NCBI RefSeq assembly: GCF_000763385.1
Contig: NZ_JQFA01000002.1
Span: forward strand, 3,038,001-3,102,000
DNA: 64,000 nt
DNA from: Leptolyngbya sp. KIOST-1
GTDB lineage: Bacteria > Cyanobacteriota > Cyanobacteriia > Phormidesmidales > Phormidesmidaceae
Reading direction: 5' to 3'
The position numbers and the translations under genes were made by a program. Every line of letters begins with the position of its first letter. Position 1 is the first letter of the stretch. This document shows, piece after piece, positions 18,785 to 29,726 of the stretch. The notes under the pieces are model-generated. The model saw only the letters and a program-made list of their open reading frames with translations, did not search any database and was not told the DNA's origin.

Positions 18785-20527
18785 ATGCAAACCATCGAAT
18801 GGTGGCAAAACGCCGTTATCTATCAGATCGTGCCCTGGAGCTTTTTAGACACCGATGGCGATGGCCGCGGCAACCTCAACGGCATTATTGACAAGCTCGA
18901 CTATATCTCTGCCCTGGGGGTAGACGCTATCTGGCTGACGCCTATCTACGAGTCGCCCATGGACGATTTGGGCTACGACATCACCGACATGCTCGACATC
19001 GACCCGGTGATTGGCGACCTGGATGTCTTTGATAAACTGCTGGCCCTTACCCACGCTCGGGGGCTGCGAATGATTGTCGACCAGGTCTGGGGGCACACTT
19101 CCGATCGCCACTTCTGGTTTTTAGAAAGCAGTCAGGACCGCGACAACCCCAAGGCCGACTGGTACGTCTGGGCCGACCCCAAGCCCGACGGCTCACCCCC
19201 AAACAACTGGCTCTCCGCCTTCAACGGAGACTCGGCCTGGGCCTGGGAACCCAAGCGTGAGCAGTACTATCTCTTCCACTTCTTGCGCAGCCAGCCCAAG
19301 CTCAACTGGAGCAACCCTGAGGTGGTAGAGGCCATCCTGGAGCGGGCCAAGTTTTGGCTGGACCGGGGCGTAGATGGCTTTCGCATCGATGCGCCCAACT
19401 TCTTTCTCCACGACCCTGAACTGCGCGACGAGCGGGTGCGAGCCGACGATGCGCCCCGTCCCGACGGCATCGACCCCAAAAACCCGATGGCCAAGCTGAT
19501 GTTCGAGAACAGCTTTTGTCGCCCTGAAGCCCTCGATGTGCTGAGGCCCGTGCGAGAGCTGGTGGATCAGTATCCCAGCACCGCTACCCTGGCCGAGGTC
19601 ACCCTCTGCGAAGACTCGATTGAACTGTCGAGTGAGTATGTCAAGGGCAAGCATCGGGCCCATCTGGCCTACAACAGTGCTCTGCTGGTCGACGAACCCA
19701 TCAGTGCCGACCTGATGCGCTCCACCCTGGAAAAAGTTGAAAAGCACTTTCAGGGTGGCGGCAACTGTTGGATGGTGGGCAACCACGACTACGGTCGCCT
19801 GCGCAGCCGCTGGGCAGGGCACGATGGCGAGGGCACGCCCTATCCCGAAACCTTCTACCACCAGATGGCCGCCATGCTGGTCGCCATGCCGGGAGCCCTC
19901 TGCCTCTACCAGGGCGACGAACTGGGCCTCAACGAAGCCCGCATTCCCGAGGACATTCCCGAAAGCCAAATTCAGGATCCCTTTGGCAAGGCGCTCTACC
20001 CCGATGTGGTGGGCCGCGATGGCTCTCGCACCCCCATGCCCTGGCAGGCTGCCGCTGTCAGTGCGGGGTTCTCCAGCCATGAAAATACCTGGCTGCCGGT
20101 CCCCGATAGCCATCGGCCTCGGGCGGTAGATGCCCAGAACGAAGACCCCAGCTCTCTGCTGAATGCCTGGCGGCGACTGCTGCACTGGCGACGGCAGCAA
20201 CCGGCCCTGATGCAGGGCAACTGCCAGATTCTCAACACCGAGGCTCCGCTGCTCGCCTTTATTCGCGAAGCGCCCCAGCAGCGGCTGTTGTGTATCTTTA
20301 ACCTGAGTCCCGAGACAGCCCATTTTGATTTGCCAGACGAGATGCTGCCCTGTGTGACGACTTCGGGGGTCGATGAAGCGGCCAAGCGCAATGGCGACAT
20401 GTTGCGGCTGCGGGGCTACGGCTATTTCTTTGGCAATTTGCAGCCCAGCACCCCCCCCGCCAACAGCGGCACCGCAAAAGATGTACTAGAGAGCAGGAGG
20501 GAAGAGGCCATTGCCAATGACCGTTAG
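18785..20527 (+). CDS. GH13 alpha-glucosidase-type hydrolase, paralogue 1
   Basis: 580 aa from MQTIEWWQNAVIYQIVPWSF (ATG at 18785, preceded by AAGGA). The GH13 regions are clear: region I DQVWGHTS (usual Asn is Gly), region II GVDGFRIDAPNFF with the nucleophile Asp, region III LAEVTL with the acid/base Glu, and region IV VGNHDYGRL with the transition-state Asp. A beta-sandwich C-terminal domain follows. It resembles alpha-glucosidase/oligo-1,6-glucosidase-type enzymes acting on short alpha-glucans, sucrose or trehalose-like sugars; the exact substrate cannot be told. A second paralogue follows after 188 bp. Confidence 0.9.
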   Translation: MQTIEWWQNAVIYQIVPWSFLDTDGDGRGNLNGIIDKLDYISALGVDAIWLTPIYESPMDDLGYDITDMLDIDPVIGDLDVFDKLLALTHARGLRMIVDQVWGHTSDRHFWFLESSQDRDNPKADWYVWADPKPDGSPPNNWLSAFNGDSAWAWEPKREQYYLFHFLRSQPKLNWSNPEVVEAILERAKFWLDRGVDGFRIDAPNFFLHDPELRDERVRADDAPRPDGIDPKNPMAKLMFENSFCRPEALDVLRPVRELVDQYPSTATLAEVTLCEDSIELSSEYVKGKHRAHLAYNSALLVDEPISADLMRSTLEKVEKHFQGGGNCWMVGNHDYGRLRSRWAGHDGEGTPYPETFYHQMAAMLVAMPGALCLYQGDELGLNEARIPEDIPESQIQDPFGKALYPDVVGRDGSRTPMPWQAAAVSAGFSSHENTWLPVPDSHRPRAVDAQNEDPSSLLNAWRRLLHWRRQQPALMQGNCQILNTEAPLLAFIREAPQQRLLCIFNLSPETAHFDLPDEMLPCVTTSGVDEAAKRNGDMLRLRGYGYFFGNLQPSTPPANSGTAKDVLESRREEAIANDR

Positions 20528-20715
20528 ATTCTCCGCCGCCTATGAGCCCATTGAATCGGTCTTTTGAACATGTTGTGCTCCCCAGCGGCGGCCGGCCCAA
20601 CCAATTGTCCAGGTGCCCGTCCCCTGCGATTGACCTGTTTCTAGCTCGCGATCGCCCAATTTGTACGCTGGTTTGGGGTTTAAAGGTTTGTTTTTGTTGT
20701 TAGATCTTTGATGCT

Positions 20716-22362
20716 ATGCCTTCTCAGCCTGACTGGTGGCGCAGTGCCATCATTTACCAAATCTACCCGCGCAGCTTTGCGGATGGAAACGGAGACGGCA
20801 TTGGCGATCTGCCCGGCATTCTGAGCCACATCGACTATGTTGCCAGTCTCAATGTCGATGCTCTGTGGATCTCGCCCTTTTTTAAGTCGCCCATGCGCGA
20901 CTTTGGCTACGACATTTCTGACTACCGGGCCGTGGACCCGATTTTTGGCACCCTGGACGATTTCAAAGCTGTGCTGGAGGCCGCCCACGATCGCAACCTG
21001 CGCGTGCTGATTGACCAGGTGTGGAACCACACCTCTGACGAACATCCCTGGTTTGAGGAAAGCCGCACCAGCCGCGACAATCCCAAGGCCGACTGGTACG
21101 TGTGGGCCGACCCCAGGCCCGATGGTACCGCACCCAATAACTGGCTTTCCACCTTTGGCGGCAGCGCCTGGGCTTGGGAACCCCAGCGGCAGCAGTACTA
21201 CCTGCACAACTTTCTAGACAGCCAGCCCGACTTGAACTGGTACAACCCGGCAGTGGTGGAGGCCATTTTGGACACCGCCCGGTTCTGGCTCGACCTGGGC
21301 GTCGATGGCTTTCGGCTGGACGTGGTGAACTTCTTTACCCACGATCGCAGTCTGCAAGACAACCCCCCGCGGCCTGCCGGGATGCCCCGCCCAGCAGGGG
21401 CGACAACCTCGGATCCATTTTTTACTCAGCTCAACCTGCACAACCTCGATCAGCCCTCTACCCTGGAGCTGCTGAAGCCTATTCGGCAGCTGCTCGATCG
21501 CTATGGTGCGATCGCCCTGGCCGAAATCAGCAGTACCGAAGACGCCCTGCTCACCTCCAGCGCCTACGTCAGCGGCACCGAGCGGCTACACACCGCCTAC
21601 AACTCCTCGCTGATGACCGACGAACCCCTGACGGTGCAGCGGCTGACTCAGCTAATTGAGCGGGTCGAGTCGCTGTTTACCGACGGGGTGATCTGCTGGA
21701 CGGCGGGCACCCATGACTTTCCCCGGCTCAAAAGCCGCTGGAGCAAGTACCAGCCCAGTGAGACCTTTTTGCAGGACGCCTTCGACCACATGTTTGCCGC
21801 CCTGATCACCTCGCTGCGAGGCTGCTGCTGCCTCTACCAGGGCGACGAGCTGGGCCTCACCCAGGCCGAGATTCCCTACGAAAAAATGAAGGATCCCTTT
21901 GGCTTGCAGGGTTATCCCCACGTGCTGGGCCGCGACGGCTCTCGCACCCCCATGCCCTGGCACAAAGATGCCCCTGCCGCTGGTTTTACTAAAGCCGCAG
22001 AGCCCTGGTTGCCTATCCCATCTGATCACCAGGCCTATGCTGTCGATGTGCAGGAGGCCGATCCGACCTCGCTGCTACAGAAGTATCGGCGGCTAATTCG
22101 CTGGCGCAACCAGCAGCCCGCCCTCCGGCAGGGCGATTTATCGCTGTTGAGCTTGTCTGAGGACGAACTGCTGGGGTTTGTGCGAACCTGCGATCAGCAG
22201 CGGTTGCTGTGTCTGTTTAACCTCAGCCCTGCCACCGTCTACTGCGATCGCGCCGAAATTCCCCCCGGCGAACCCATAGAGAATATGGGCGTCAGCGATC
22301 GCAGCTACCACGACATTCTGGAGCTGCCGCCCTTTGGCTTCTACTTCGCCAACCTCACCTAA
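20716..22362 (+). CDS. GH13 alpha-glucosidase-type hydrolase, paralogue 2
   Basis: 548 aa, start MPSQPDWWRSAIIYQIYPRSF. Catalytic regions: DQVWNHTS, GVDGFRLDVVNFFTHD (nucleophile Asp), ALAEISST (Glu) and AGTHDFPRLKSRW, where the usual NHD is THD but His and Asp remain. It is clearly related to the upstream paralogue over its whole length (NPKADWYVWADP and SAWAWEPQRQQYYLHNFLDSQ are nearly shared), so the pair arose by tandem duplication. It is probably cotranscribed. Substrate unknown; likely cytosolic as there is no signal peptide. Confidence 0.9.
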   Translation: MPSQPDWWRSAIIYQIYPRSFADGNGDGIGDLPGILSHIDYVASLNVDALWISPFFKSPMRDFGYDISDYRAVDPIFGTLDDFKAVLEAAHDRNLRVLIDQVWNHTSDEHPWFEESRTSRDNPKADWYVWADPRPDGTAPNNWLSTFGGSAWAWEPQRQQYYLHNFLDSQPDLNWYNPAVVEAILDTARFWLDLGVDGFRLDVVNFFTHDRSLQDNPPRPAGMPRPAGATTSDPFFTQLNLHNLDQPSTLELLKPIRQLLDRYGAIALAEISSTEDALLTSSAYVSGTERLHTAYNSSLMTDEPLTVQRLTQLIERVESLFTDGVICWTAGTHDFPRLKSRWSKYQPSETFLQDAFDHMFAALITSLRGCCCLYQGDELGLTQAEIPYEKMKDPFGLQGYPHVLGRDGSRTPMPWHKDAPAAGFTKAAEPWLPIPSDHQAYAVDVQEADPTSLLQKYRRLIRWRNQQPALRQGDLSLLSLSEDELLGFVRTCDQQRLLCLFNLSPATVYCDRAEIPPGEPIENMGVSDRSYHDILELPPFGFYFANLT

Positions 22363-22373
22363 GCCCAAGATCC

Positions 22374-25300
22374 CTAGGAGGCAGGTTCCTCTGTCTTTTG
22401 CCGAATCATGTTCTCGCCCTTGAGCATGCGCTGGGCGGCATCCAGCAGCATTTCCTCCAGGTAGGGCTTGGTAAAGTAGCCCTTGGCCCCCAGGTCGACG
22501 GCCATCTGACGGTGGCGATCGGCCCCGCGAGAGGTCAGCATCGCGATCGGAATCTTGCTCAGGCCGCTGTCTTTTTGCAGCCGCGAAAGCAGCTCCAGGC
22601 CGTCCATGCGAGGCATTTCAATGTCGCAGAAGACCAGGTCGCAGGGCAGGCCAGAGCGCAGTTTTTCCCAGGCTTCCTGGCCGTCGCGGGCCTGCTCCAC
22701 CCGGTAACCCACCTTGTTGAAGCTCATGGACAGCAGCTCGCGCACCGTAATCGAGTCATCCACAATTAGCACCGTCGGATCGGTTTGAGCCACCGCCTCC
22801 ACCGGCTCTTCCTCCACCGTCTGCGTCCACAGCGAGGTCGAGGCATCCCGGCGCAGGCGACCGCTGGCCAGGTCGATCAGCTCCAGCACATCGGCAATGG
22901 GCATCACCCGCCCATCCCCCAGCACCGTGGCCCCGGCGATGCCGATGGGCTTAGGCACCGGCCCCTCCAGCTGCTTAATTACAATCTCCTGCTCGCCAAT
23001 CACCTGGTCGACCTGGAGGGCAATGAACGTACTGGCGCTGCGTAACACCACCATCGAGACCACATCTTCGTCCTGGGGACCGCCGTAGACCCGACCCCGT
23101 CCCAGACTGCGGTTAAAGCGCAGCAGCTCGCCCAGGGGCCGGAAGGGCAGCAGCGTGTCGCGCCAGAGGATGCAGGAATGCCCCTGATCATCGGTCTGAA
23201 TGCGCTCCTTAGGCACGTCGAACATATCTTCGACGCCGTCCATGGGGAAGGCAATGCGGGCCTGGTTGTTGACGCAGCTGAGTGCTTTGGTAATGCTAAG
23301 GGTGAGGGGTAGTCGAATGGTAAAGCTAGTGCCCTTGCCCACCTCTGACTCAATCGTAATCGAGCCGCGAATGTCGGCCAGGGCCGTACGCACCACGTCC
23401 ATGCCCACGCCCCGGCCCGAGAAGTCGTCGGCCTGGTCGCGGGTGCTAAAGCCCGGCAGAAATAGGAGGTCGTAAACCTCAAGTTCACTCATGGTCTGGG
23501 CTTCGGCGGGGGTAATCAGCCCCTGCTTGAGCGCCTTGGCCTTGACCACCGTCGGGTTGATGCCGCCACCGTTATCGGCAATGTAGATCACGGTCTGGTT
23601 GCCCTGGTAGAAGGCCCGCACGGTGATCGTGCCCTCGCGGCCTTTGCCGTTGGCGAGGCGCTCCTCCGGCGACTCGATGCCATGGGTAATGGCGTTGTTG
23701 ACCAGGTGGGTCATGGGATCGTAGAGCCGCTCCAGAATCATTTTGTCGATCAGGGTGTCACGACCTTCGACCACCAGTTGGGCCTCTTTGCCGCAGTGGA
23801 GCGAGATATCGCGCACGGCCCGGGGCAGGCGATCGGCGGTTTGGCCAAAGGGCACCATGCGAGCCTTGTTGAGGCCCTCCTGGAGCTGGGTGGTCACCTG
23901 GCGAAACTGCCGGGCGATCTGATCGGTGGAGTCGATGGTGAACTCAATGTCCGACGACGCCTCCCGCACCCGCACGATCAGCTCGATCATTTCCTGAGAC
24001 AGGGTGTGGAACCCGGTGAAGCGGTCCATCTCCAGGGCGTCGAAGGTGGCCCCGGTGGCGTGGCTGCTGCCCCCTCGGTCGGAGGAGGAAACCCCCAGGG
24101 CAAAGGCCTGACGGTTGGCGATCAGGGAGCTTTCCAGCAGCGATCGCTCGTACAGATCACGCATCCGCTGACCCACGTCGTTGAGTTGCGAAACCTGGTT
24201 CAGCAAGTTGTCGAGGAACTGGCGCAGCCGCTCCTGGTCTTGCTCCAGGGAGTTGCGGTTGACCACCAGTTCGCCCACCAGGTTACTGAGGGTATCCAGG
24301 TGGCCCACCGAAACCCGCATGGTCTGATCCGTGGTGCTAGCGGTGCGGCGAGGCGATCGCCGGGCCGCCTGGGTCGATGCGGCGCGCCGTCCCCCCACCG
24401 TCGGGGCCGTTCCACCTAACTGGTCGGCTTCCTCCAGCAGCTTCTCCAGGTCACCAAACTCGTCGTCGTCCACGCCCTGCGGGGGCCGACTGGCCACTGA
24501 GTCAGCCGGGCTGGAGGGACTGCCCACCTGCCCGTTGGTGTCAGGGCTGTACCCCAGGGTTTCCTCGCCCAGCAGCGCTTCTAAATCGCCAAAGTCGCTA
24601 TCGTCATCATCCTGACTGGTTTCCACTGGGACCAGGTCGGGAGGCGTATCGCCATTGCGACTCTCGTCCATGGCGAAAAATTCGCCCAGTCCTTCTCCAT
24701 TTAGGCTTGGGGTACTGGCGTTGAGGTCGTCCTCTAGCTCAGCAAAGGGGTCAGCCGCGGCCCCCTGATCGTCCAGCAAGCTTTCTAAATCGGCAAAGTC
24801 ATCGTCGTCATCCTGGTCGCCTGCCCCAGCGGCGGTGACCTCTTCGGCGTCGTTTACGGGAACGTCAAAGCCAAGATCCGCCTGAGTTTCCGTAAACGAT
24901 AGCTCTGCAGCGGTCTCCGATTCAGATAGGTGCTCGAGCGATAGCTCCAGGGCGCTGTCACCGAGGCTGAGTTCCCCAAACGGGTCGTCGAAGGGATCGT
25001 CTGAGCCGAGGGGAGCGGTTGACTCGGGCTCAGATGGCTCAGGTTCAGCTAGTTCAGGCTCAGATTCTCCAAACAGGCTATCGAATTCAGCCGCCGGACT
25101 GGCATCACTGCGCTCAGCCAACCATAGATCTGCGTCCGGACTGGCAAAGAGCCCGTTACTGTTAGGCGGGGTACCGCTGCTCACCCCCTCGTGATCGAGC
25201 TCCAGGTGAAGCTCAGGCATGGTTTGAGCATCGTCGTCCTCAATGAAATCGCCGCTGCCAACGGCGTCAAAGAAGCTATCTACCTCATCGGTAGTGGCTG

Positions 25301-26972
25301 AGGTCTCGGCGACACCGTCGGTGCTGTCAACCTCAAAAAAGTCGTCACCCTCCAGGGATGTCTCGATCGCCGTCGACAACGAAGGGCCATCGTCGAGGAA
25401 GTCGGCCAGGGGATCGTCCATGGCCTCCGTCCCGAGGGCAGACGGCTCTCCGCCAGCGCCAGGGGTTTCAACCAGAAGATCACCAAAGGGATCCTCAAAG
25501 AGGGCGGGGCTCTCCCCTGGAGTCGCTGAGGGCTCCTGGTTTTGGGACTCAAGACTCGGGGGCTTGGGAGCATTAGCCGCTGTTGCCTCATCCCCAGGCC
25601 CAGCATCGAGATCGTAGCCGAACAGGCTGGCCATATCATCGAGGGCCTCGTTGGCGCTGACCTCAGCTCCCTCAGTCCCACCGGCGGTGGCGCCGTCATC
25701 GCTGAGCAGATCGGCAAACTCAGGGTCTACACCGGCGGCGGGGCTGGCCTCGTCAAAATCGAGATCCTCCAGGGAAACATCGCCCGCCTCCTCTTCCTCC
25801 CAGAGATCGTTCAGGCTATCCGGTGCTCCTTCAAACAGATCGGCCAGGCTGTTGAGTTCGGCAGCACCGACCTCGGGGCCAACATTGCCGGCAACGGCCT
25901 GAGAACCAGCGGGTTCGGCGGCAGGCCCAGCGATATCGATCGCCTCAAACACCGACTCCAGACTGGTATCGACCGCGTTGTCAGCGGTATCTAGGGTCAG
26001 ATCGTCGAGCCAATCGGCGGCATCAGCCAGAGCCAGGTCATCGTCACCCTCCTCAGCAGCGGCAAACAGATCGGCCAGGTCAGGCTCGCTGGCATCCTCG
26101 TTGAGGGCCTCAGCCAGCAGGGCATCGAGGGTAGAGTCGTCGCTGATGGCCGGCTGAGGCAGCAGAGCTGCCAGGGTGGCTGAGCCTTCCACCTGATGGG
26201 CAACCCCAGCCAGCACCTGATCCTGGGCCTGCTTCAAATCTTTAATCACAACCGGGGCCAGGGTGCGGTAGGTCTGCTCTGGGTTGGCGATCGCCCCCCC
26301 CACCATCCGCGTTAGGGTGCACCACTGGGCCAGCTCAAACTGTTCGCCAATGCTGTGCAGCCGCTGACAGATCCGCCCTAGGGTCTGGCGCGACGTGCTG
26401 TTGTCCGGCTGCTTAAAGGTGGCCAACATATCCCGCAGCAGGGCCGGAATATCGCTACGAAAGACCAGCTGCAGGGCACTGGTTTCGGGATGGACCGTGG
26501 CAGCTATCACCGCCGGACGCGGTGGCGGCGCGGCGGGCGCGGCGGGCGCGGCTGCTACCAGCGATTCCAGGTGGGCCTCCGCCTGCACAAAGATCGGCTC
26601 CAGCGGAGCCATGATCTCCTGGGCCTGATCATTGGTGAGGCCAAAGGGACTCTGCAACTGCTCCAGCTGCTCCTGGAGACCGTCGAAAATTTGCAGCAGC
26701 ATGGTTTCCAGGTCGCGATCGGGGCGCACGGGCGACTCCTTCATGACCTTGAAGAAGTCCTCCATACGGTGGCTGGTGCGCTGAATGCTGTTTAGCCCCA
26801 GCATGGCCGCCCCGCCTTTCACCGAGTGAGCTGCCCGAAACACCTCGTTCATCATCTCAGCGTCTTCGACGGTGGCGACCAGATTGAGCAACCCCTGCTC
26901 AATGGTGTTGAGGTGATCCTTGGCTTCTTCGATGAAATACCCCAAGATTCGTTTTTGATCTTCAGGCAGCAT
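22374..26972 (-). CDS. pilL: Hybrid CheA-type histidine kinase of pilus taxis (PilL/PixL-like)
   Basis: 1532 aa. Hpt domain at 1-105 with the phosphorylated His49 (FRAAHSVKGGAAML), a second Hpt-like helical region at about 165-270, a very long acidic linker (about 275-870), dimerisation helices (about 885-985, SNLVGELVVNRN), HATPase (about 1085-1230, NNAITHGIE and NGGGI), a CheW-like domain (about 1240-1390) and a receiver domain (about 1395-1515, FCDIEMPRMDG). It is the last gene of a five-gene taxis operon. The linker is rich in DD, DPF and DLADLF patterns. The order matches Synechocystis tax3 (pilG-H-I-J-L) and hmp/pix loci. It should control type IV pilus motility. Confidence 0.9.
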   Translation of the reverse strand: MLPEDQKRILGYFIEEAKDHLNTIEQGLLNLVATVEDAEMMNEVFRAAHSVKGGAAMLGLNSIQRTSHRMEDFFKVMKESPVRPDRDLETMLLQIFDGLQEQLEQLQSPFGLTNDQAQEIMAPLEPIFVQAEAHLESLVAAAPAAPAAPPPRPAVIAATVHPETSALQLVFRSDIPALLRDMLATFKQPDNSTSRQTLGRICQRLHSIGEQFELAQWCTLTRMVGGAIANPEQTYRTLAPVVIKDLKQAQDQVLAGVAHQVEGSATLAALLPQPAISDDSTLDALLAEALNEDASEPDLADLFAAAEEGDDDLALADAADWLDDLTLDTADNAVDTSLESVFEAIDIAGPAAEPAGSQAVAGNVGPEVGAAELNSLADLFEGAPDSLNDLWEEEEAGDVSLEDLDFDEASPAAGVDPEFADLLSDDGATAGGTEGAEVSANEALDDMASLFGYDLDAGPGDEATAANAPKPPSLESQNQEPSATPGESPALFEDPFGDLLVETPGAGGEPSALGTEAMDDPLADFLDDGPSLSTAIETSLEGDDFFEVDSTDGVAETSATTDEVDSFFDAVGSGDFIEDDDAQTMPELHLELDHEGVSSGTPPNSNGLFASPDADLWLAERSDASPAAEFDSLFGESEPELAEPEPSEPESTAPLGSDDPFDDPFGELSLGDSALELSLEHLSESETAAELSFTETQADLGFDVPVNDAEEVTAAGAGDQDDDDDFADLESLLDDQGAAADPFAELEDDLNASTPSLNGEGLGEFFAMDESRNGDTPPDLVPVETSQDDDDSDFGDLEALLGEETLGYSPDTNGQVGSPSSPADSVASRPPQGVDDDEFGDLEKLLEEADQLGGTAPTVGGRRAASTQAARRSPRRTASTTDQTMRVSVGHLDTLSNLVGELVVNRNSLEQDQERLRQFLDNLLNQVSQLNDVGQRMRDLYERSLLESSLIANRQAFALGVSSSDRGGSSHATGATFDALEMDRFTGFHTLSQEMIELIVRVREASSDIEFTIDSTDQIARQFRQVTTQLQEGLNKARMVPFGQTADRLPRAVRDISLHCGKEAQLVVEGRDTLIDKMILERLYDPMTHLVNNAITHGIESPEERLANGKGREGTITVRAFYQGNQTVIYIADNGGGINPTVVKAKALKQGLITPAEAQTMSELEVYDLLFLPGFSTRDQADDFSGRGVGMDVVRTALADIRGSITIESEVGKGTSFTIRLPLTLSITKALSCVNNQARIAFPMDGVEDMFDVPKERIQTDDQGHSCILWRDTLLPFRPLGELLRFNRSLGRGRVYGGPQDEDVVSMVVLRSASTFIALQVDQVIGEQEIVIKQLEGPVPKPIGIAGATVLGDGRVMPIADVLELIDLASGRLRRDASTSLWTQTVEEEPVEAVAQTDPTVLIVDDSITVRELLSMSFNKVGYRVEQARDGQEAWEKLRSGLPCDLVFCDIEMPRMDGLELLSRLQKDSGLSKIPIAMLTSRGADRHRQMAVDLGAKGYFTKPYLEEMLLDAAQRMLKGENMIRQKTEEPAS

Positions 26973-27035
26973 GTCGGTTCCCCTATGAATGCTTTTCTAC
27001 CGTGACTGGCGTACTCCCGTTGGGCTGAACTGCAA

Positions 27036-29675
27036 CTAACCGTCTGCTTTTTCCACCTTGAAGCGCTCCACCGAGGTCAGCAGGTCGCGGGCAACCCCCA
27101 CCAGATTTTGCAGCGAGCCCGACACTCGCTGGGCTTCCTGAGAGGTTTCCTGGGCAGTCAGTTCCACCGATTGCATCACCTGGGCCACCGCGCGGGAAGT
27201 TTCGGTTTGCTCCACCGTGTCGGCGGTAATCGATCGCACCAGGACGTCAATCCGGTTTGATACCTGAATAATGTCTTCCAGCGATCGCTTCGCCTGTTCC
27301 GCCAGGCGGGTGCCCTCAATCACCTGCTGGGTGCCCTCCTCCATGGCGGTCATCACCCCGCCGGTCTCACTTTGAATCTGCAGCACGATCTGCTCGATTT
27401 CTTTCGAAGCCTTAGCGGCCCGGTCGGCCAGCTGGCGCACCTCATCGGCCACAATGGCGAAGCCACGACCGGCCTCCCCCGCCCGGGCCGCCTCAATACT
27501 GGCGTTGAGGGCCAGCAGGTTGGTCCGGGAGGCAATCTGCGAAATCAGGGCCACAATCTTGGAAATCTCCTGGGAAGACTCCGCCAGACGCTTCACCTTG
27601 CGGGTGGTTTCGGCCACCGTTTCGCGAATCTCGAGAATGCCGGCCACCGTCCGCTCCACCGACTCGCCCCCCTTCAGGGCAGTAGACGACGCCGAGCGGG
27701 CCACTTCCTCGGCCTCGCGAGCGCTCTCGGCCACCCGCTGAATCGAGTCGGTCATCACCTGCACCGAATTCAGCGTCACCGCCAGTTCCTCGGCCTGGCG
27801 CAGGGCGTCTGCGGACAGGCTGCGGGCAAAGATTTCGTTTTCGGTCGAGCCCTTGCTCACCTGGCGGGCCGCTACGCTCACCTGTTCCACAATCTCCCGC
27901 AGGTTTTGAATGGTGAGGTTAAACGAGTCGGCAACGGCCCCCAGTACGTCGGCGGTGACCTCCGCCTGCACGGTCAGGTCGCCTCGGGCCGCCCCTTCCA
28001 CATCGTCGAGGAGGCGAATCACCTGGCGCTGGAGGTCTTCCTTGGCCTGCTCTTGCTCCTGGGCTTTGCGCTGGGCCTCGCTGGTGGTGGTTAAAATCAC
28101 CCGCGACATCTTGTTGAAGCTGCTGGCCAGGCGGCCAAACTCGTCTTCGGTGAACACCGTCGCCCGAGCCGTCAGGTTGCCCTGGATAACGGTGTCAAAC
28201 TGGTGCTGCAGATCGTCAACGCTGCGTCGGACCTGGCGATGGGCCAGGTGCCCTGCCCCCAGTGCCGCGCCAAACCCAGCCACCCCACCCGCCAGGGCCA
28301 TCGCCGCATGCACGGCCTTGGGCATTGGTCGGCCCGGCTGTAGGGTCGAGGCCGCGAAGTTAATCACCCCCACCGCCAGGGCCGAAGCCACCCCCGCCGC
28401 CACGGCGACCATCAGTTCTTTTCTCGGTAGGGGCGCATTGTCTAAAAAGCCCAGCCAATCCTGCTCAGCGGAAACCGCCTCGACCTCGTGGCTGTCGGTT
28501 TGGGTGAAAACGGGCAGGCTATCGGTGGCCCCGGCAATGCTAAAAATATCGTCATCGCTGATGACCGCCTGGTCGTTGAGGTCGCTGATGTCAAAGGCTG
28601 AGGTGCCGCCGCTGTAGGGGCTGGTGTCGTCCGTTGAGGTCAGCCCTGAGGTCCCTACCGAGGGGGTCGTAAACCCAGCTGAGCTGTCTGACAGCTCAAA
28701 GTCGGGGAGATTGCCCAGGTCGTCAAAATCGCTAAATTCGTCCAAAAAGTCCACATTGCTGCTGGGCTGAGCGCTGTCCTCCAGGTCTGGGCTGTAACCG
28801 TTGTCGGTGTAGACATCAAAGTCGCCACCGAGGCTGTCGCCAGCGGTGTCCAGTTCGTCCTGGAGCAGATCTGGCTCCGGGGCAAACACCGTCATGTCGT
28901 CGCCGCCATCGTCGGCGGGCGGCCAGACCGTGTTAAGGTCTGCGGAGGCCAGCCCAGCATCGCTAAAGGCGTCGTCGTAGGAGTCGCCATAGTCTTCCGA
29001 GGCCGCGCTAAATGGGTCGTCGTCAGAGTCCCCCATCTCCAACGAGTCAAAGGACGCTTCGTCGTCAAAGGTAATGTCATCCAGGCTTTCCTCGCCCTCA
29101 GCCCAGCCATCGCCCAGGGCGTTGGAGCCAAAGCTGGGGCCGTCATCCCCCGGCGAAACCGCGAAGGGATCGTCGCCCGCAAAGGGATCGGTGGCAAAGG
29201 GGTCATTGAAGGCACCGGTTTCCGCCGCTACCGAGGCGTGGCGACTGTCCACCGGGCTGAGGGGATCGGTCTCTCTATGACTGGTGGCCCCGTTGGCCGT
29301 GCGCCCATTGTCCAAATCCATAGACAGAGCGGCCCCGGCATCAAAAAAGGTATCTCCGGTATCGGCCTCGAAGTCCACAGGCGCCTCAGCCCCGGAGGAG
29401 GCAAACTGGTTGGCGTAGTCAAGGCCATTGCTGGCATAGTCGACGTACTCGGGCTCAGAGGTCAGATCGAGCACCGCACTGTACTGGGCAGCCGCCACCT
29501 GGTACTGCTGCAAACCATAGCAGTAGATGTGGCCTCGCAGCAGCAGCACACTGGGGTCTTCGGGGTAGTCGGCAGCTAGCTGATCGATCACCGCTGCGGC
29601 CTCTGGGTAGTTGCCCTGTACGTAGGCTCTTTCTGCCTTTTGGTAGGCTTGAGAGTAATCAATGCCTGAAGCCAT
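27036..29675 (-). CDS. pilJ: Methyl-accepting chemotaxis protein with N-terminal TPR (PilJ-like)
   Basis: 879 aa from [23 protein letters not shown] at 29675 has AGGAG 7 nt upstream, so an upstream start at 29696 is unlikely. Residues 1-95 form a TPR-like repeat with [20 protein letters not shown]. An acidic, DP-rich linker spans about 95-400. Two transmembrane helices follow (about 415-437 and 448-470), then HAMP segments and the MCP signalling coiled coil (about 640-879) with the tip sequence [20 protein letters not shown]. There are no GAF or phytochrome domains, so it is PilJ-like rather than a PixJ photoreceptor. Signals via CheW and CheA encoded beside it. Confidence 0.88.
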   Translation of the reverse strand: MASGIDYSQAYQKAERAYVQGNYPEAAAVIDQLAADYPEDPSVLLLRGHIYCYGLQQYQVAAAQYSAVLDLTSEPEYVDYASNGLDYANQFASSGAEAPVDFEADTGDTFFDAGAALSMDLDNGRTANGATSHRETDPLSPVDSRHASVAAETGAFNDPFATDPFAGDDPFAVSPGDDGPSFGSNALGDGWAEGEESLDDITFDDEASFDSLEMGDSDDDPFSAASEDYGDSYDDAFSDAGLASADLNTVWPPADDGGDDMTVFAPEPDLLQDELDTAGDSLGGDFDVYTDNGYSPDLEDSAQPSSNVDFLDEFSDFDDLGNLPDFELSDSSAGFTTPSVGTSGLTSTDDTSPYSGGTSAFDISDLNDQAVISDDDIFSIAGATDSLPVFTQTDSHEVEAVSAEQDWLGFLDNAPLPRKELMVAVAAGVASALAVGVINFAASTLQPGRPMPKAVHAAMALAGGVAGFGAALGAGHLAHRQVRRSVDDLQHQFDTVIQGNLTARATVFTEDEFGRLASSFNKMSRVILTTTSEAQRKAQEQEQAKEDLQRQVIRLLDDVEGAARGDLTVQAEVTADVLGAVADSFNLTIQNLREIVEQVSVAARQVSKGSTENEIFARSLSADALRQAEELAVTLNSVQVMTDSIQRVAESAREAEEVARSASSTALKGGESVERTVAGILEIRETVAETTRKVKRLAESSQEISKIVALISQIASRTNLLALNASIEAARAGEAGRGFAIVADEVRQLADRAAKASKEIEQIVLQIQSETGGVMTAMEEGTQQVIEGTRLAEQAKRSLEDIIQVSNRIDVLVRSITADTVEQTETSRAVAQVMQSVELTAQETSQEAQRVSGSLQNLVGVARDLLTSVERFKVEKADG

Positions 29676-29726
29676 GGTCTTCTCCTGCCGGTGCAAGTGT
29701 CCTAAGGGGGTAAGGATGAGCTAAGC

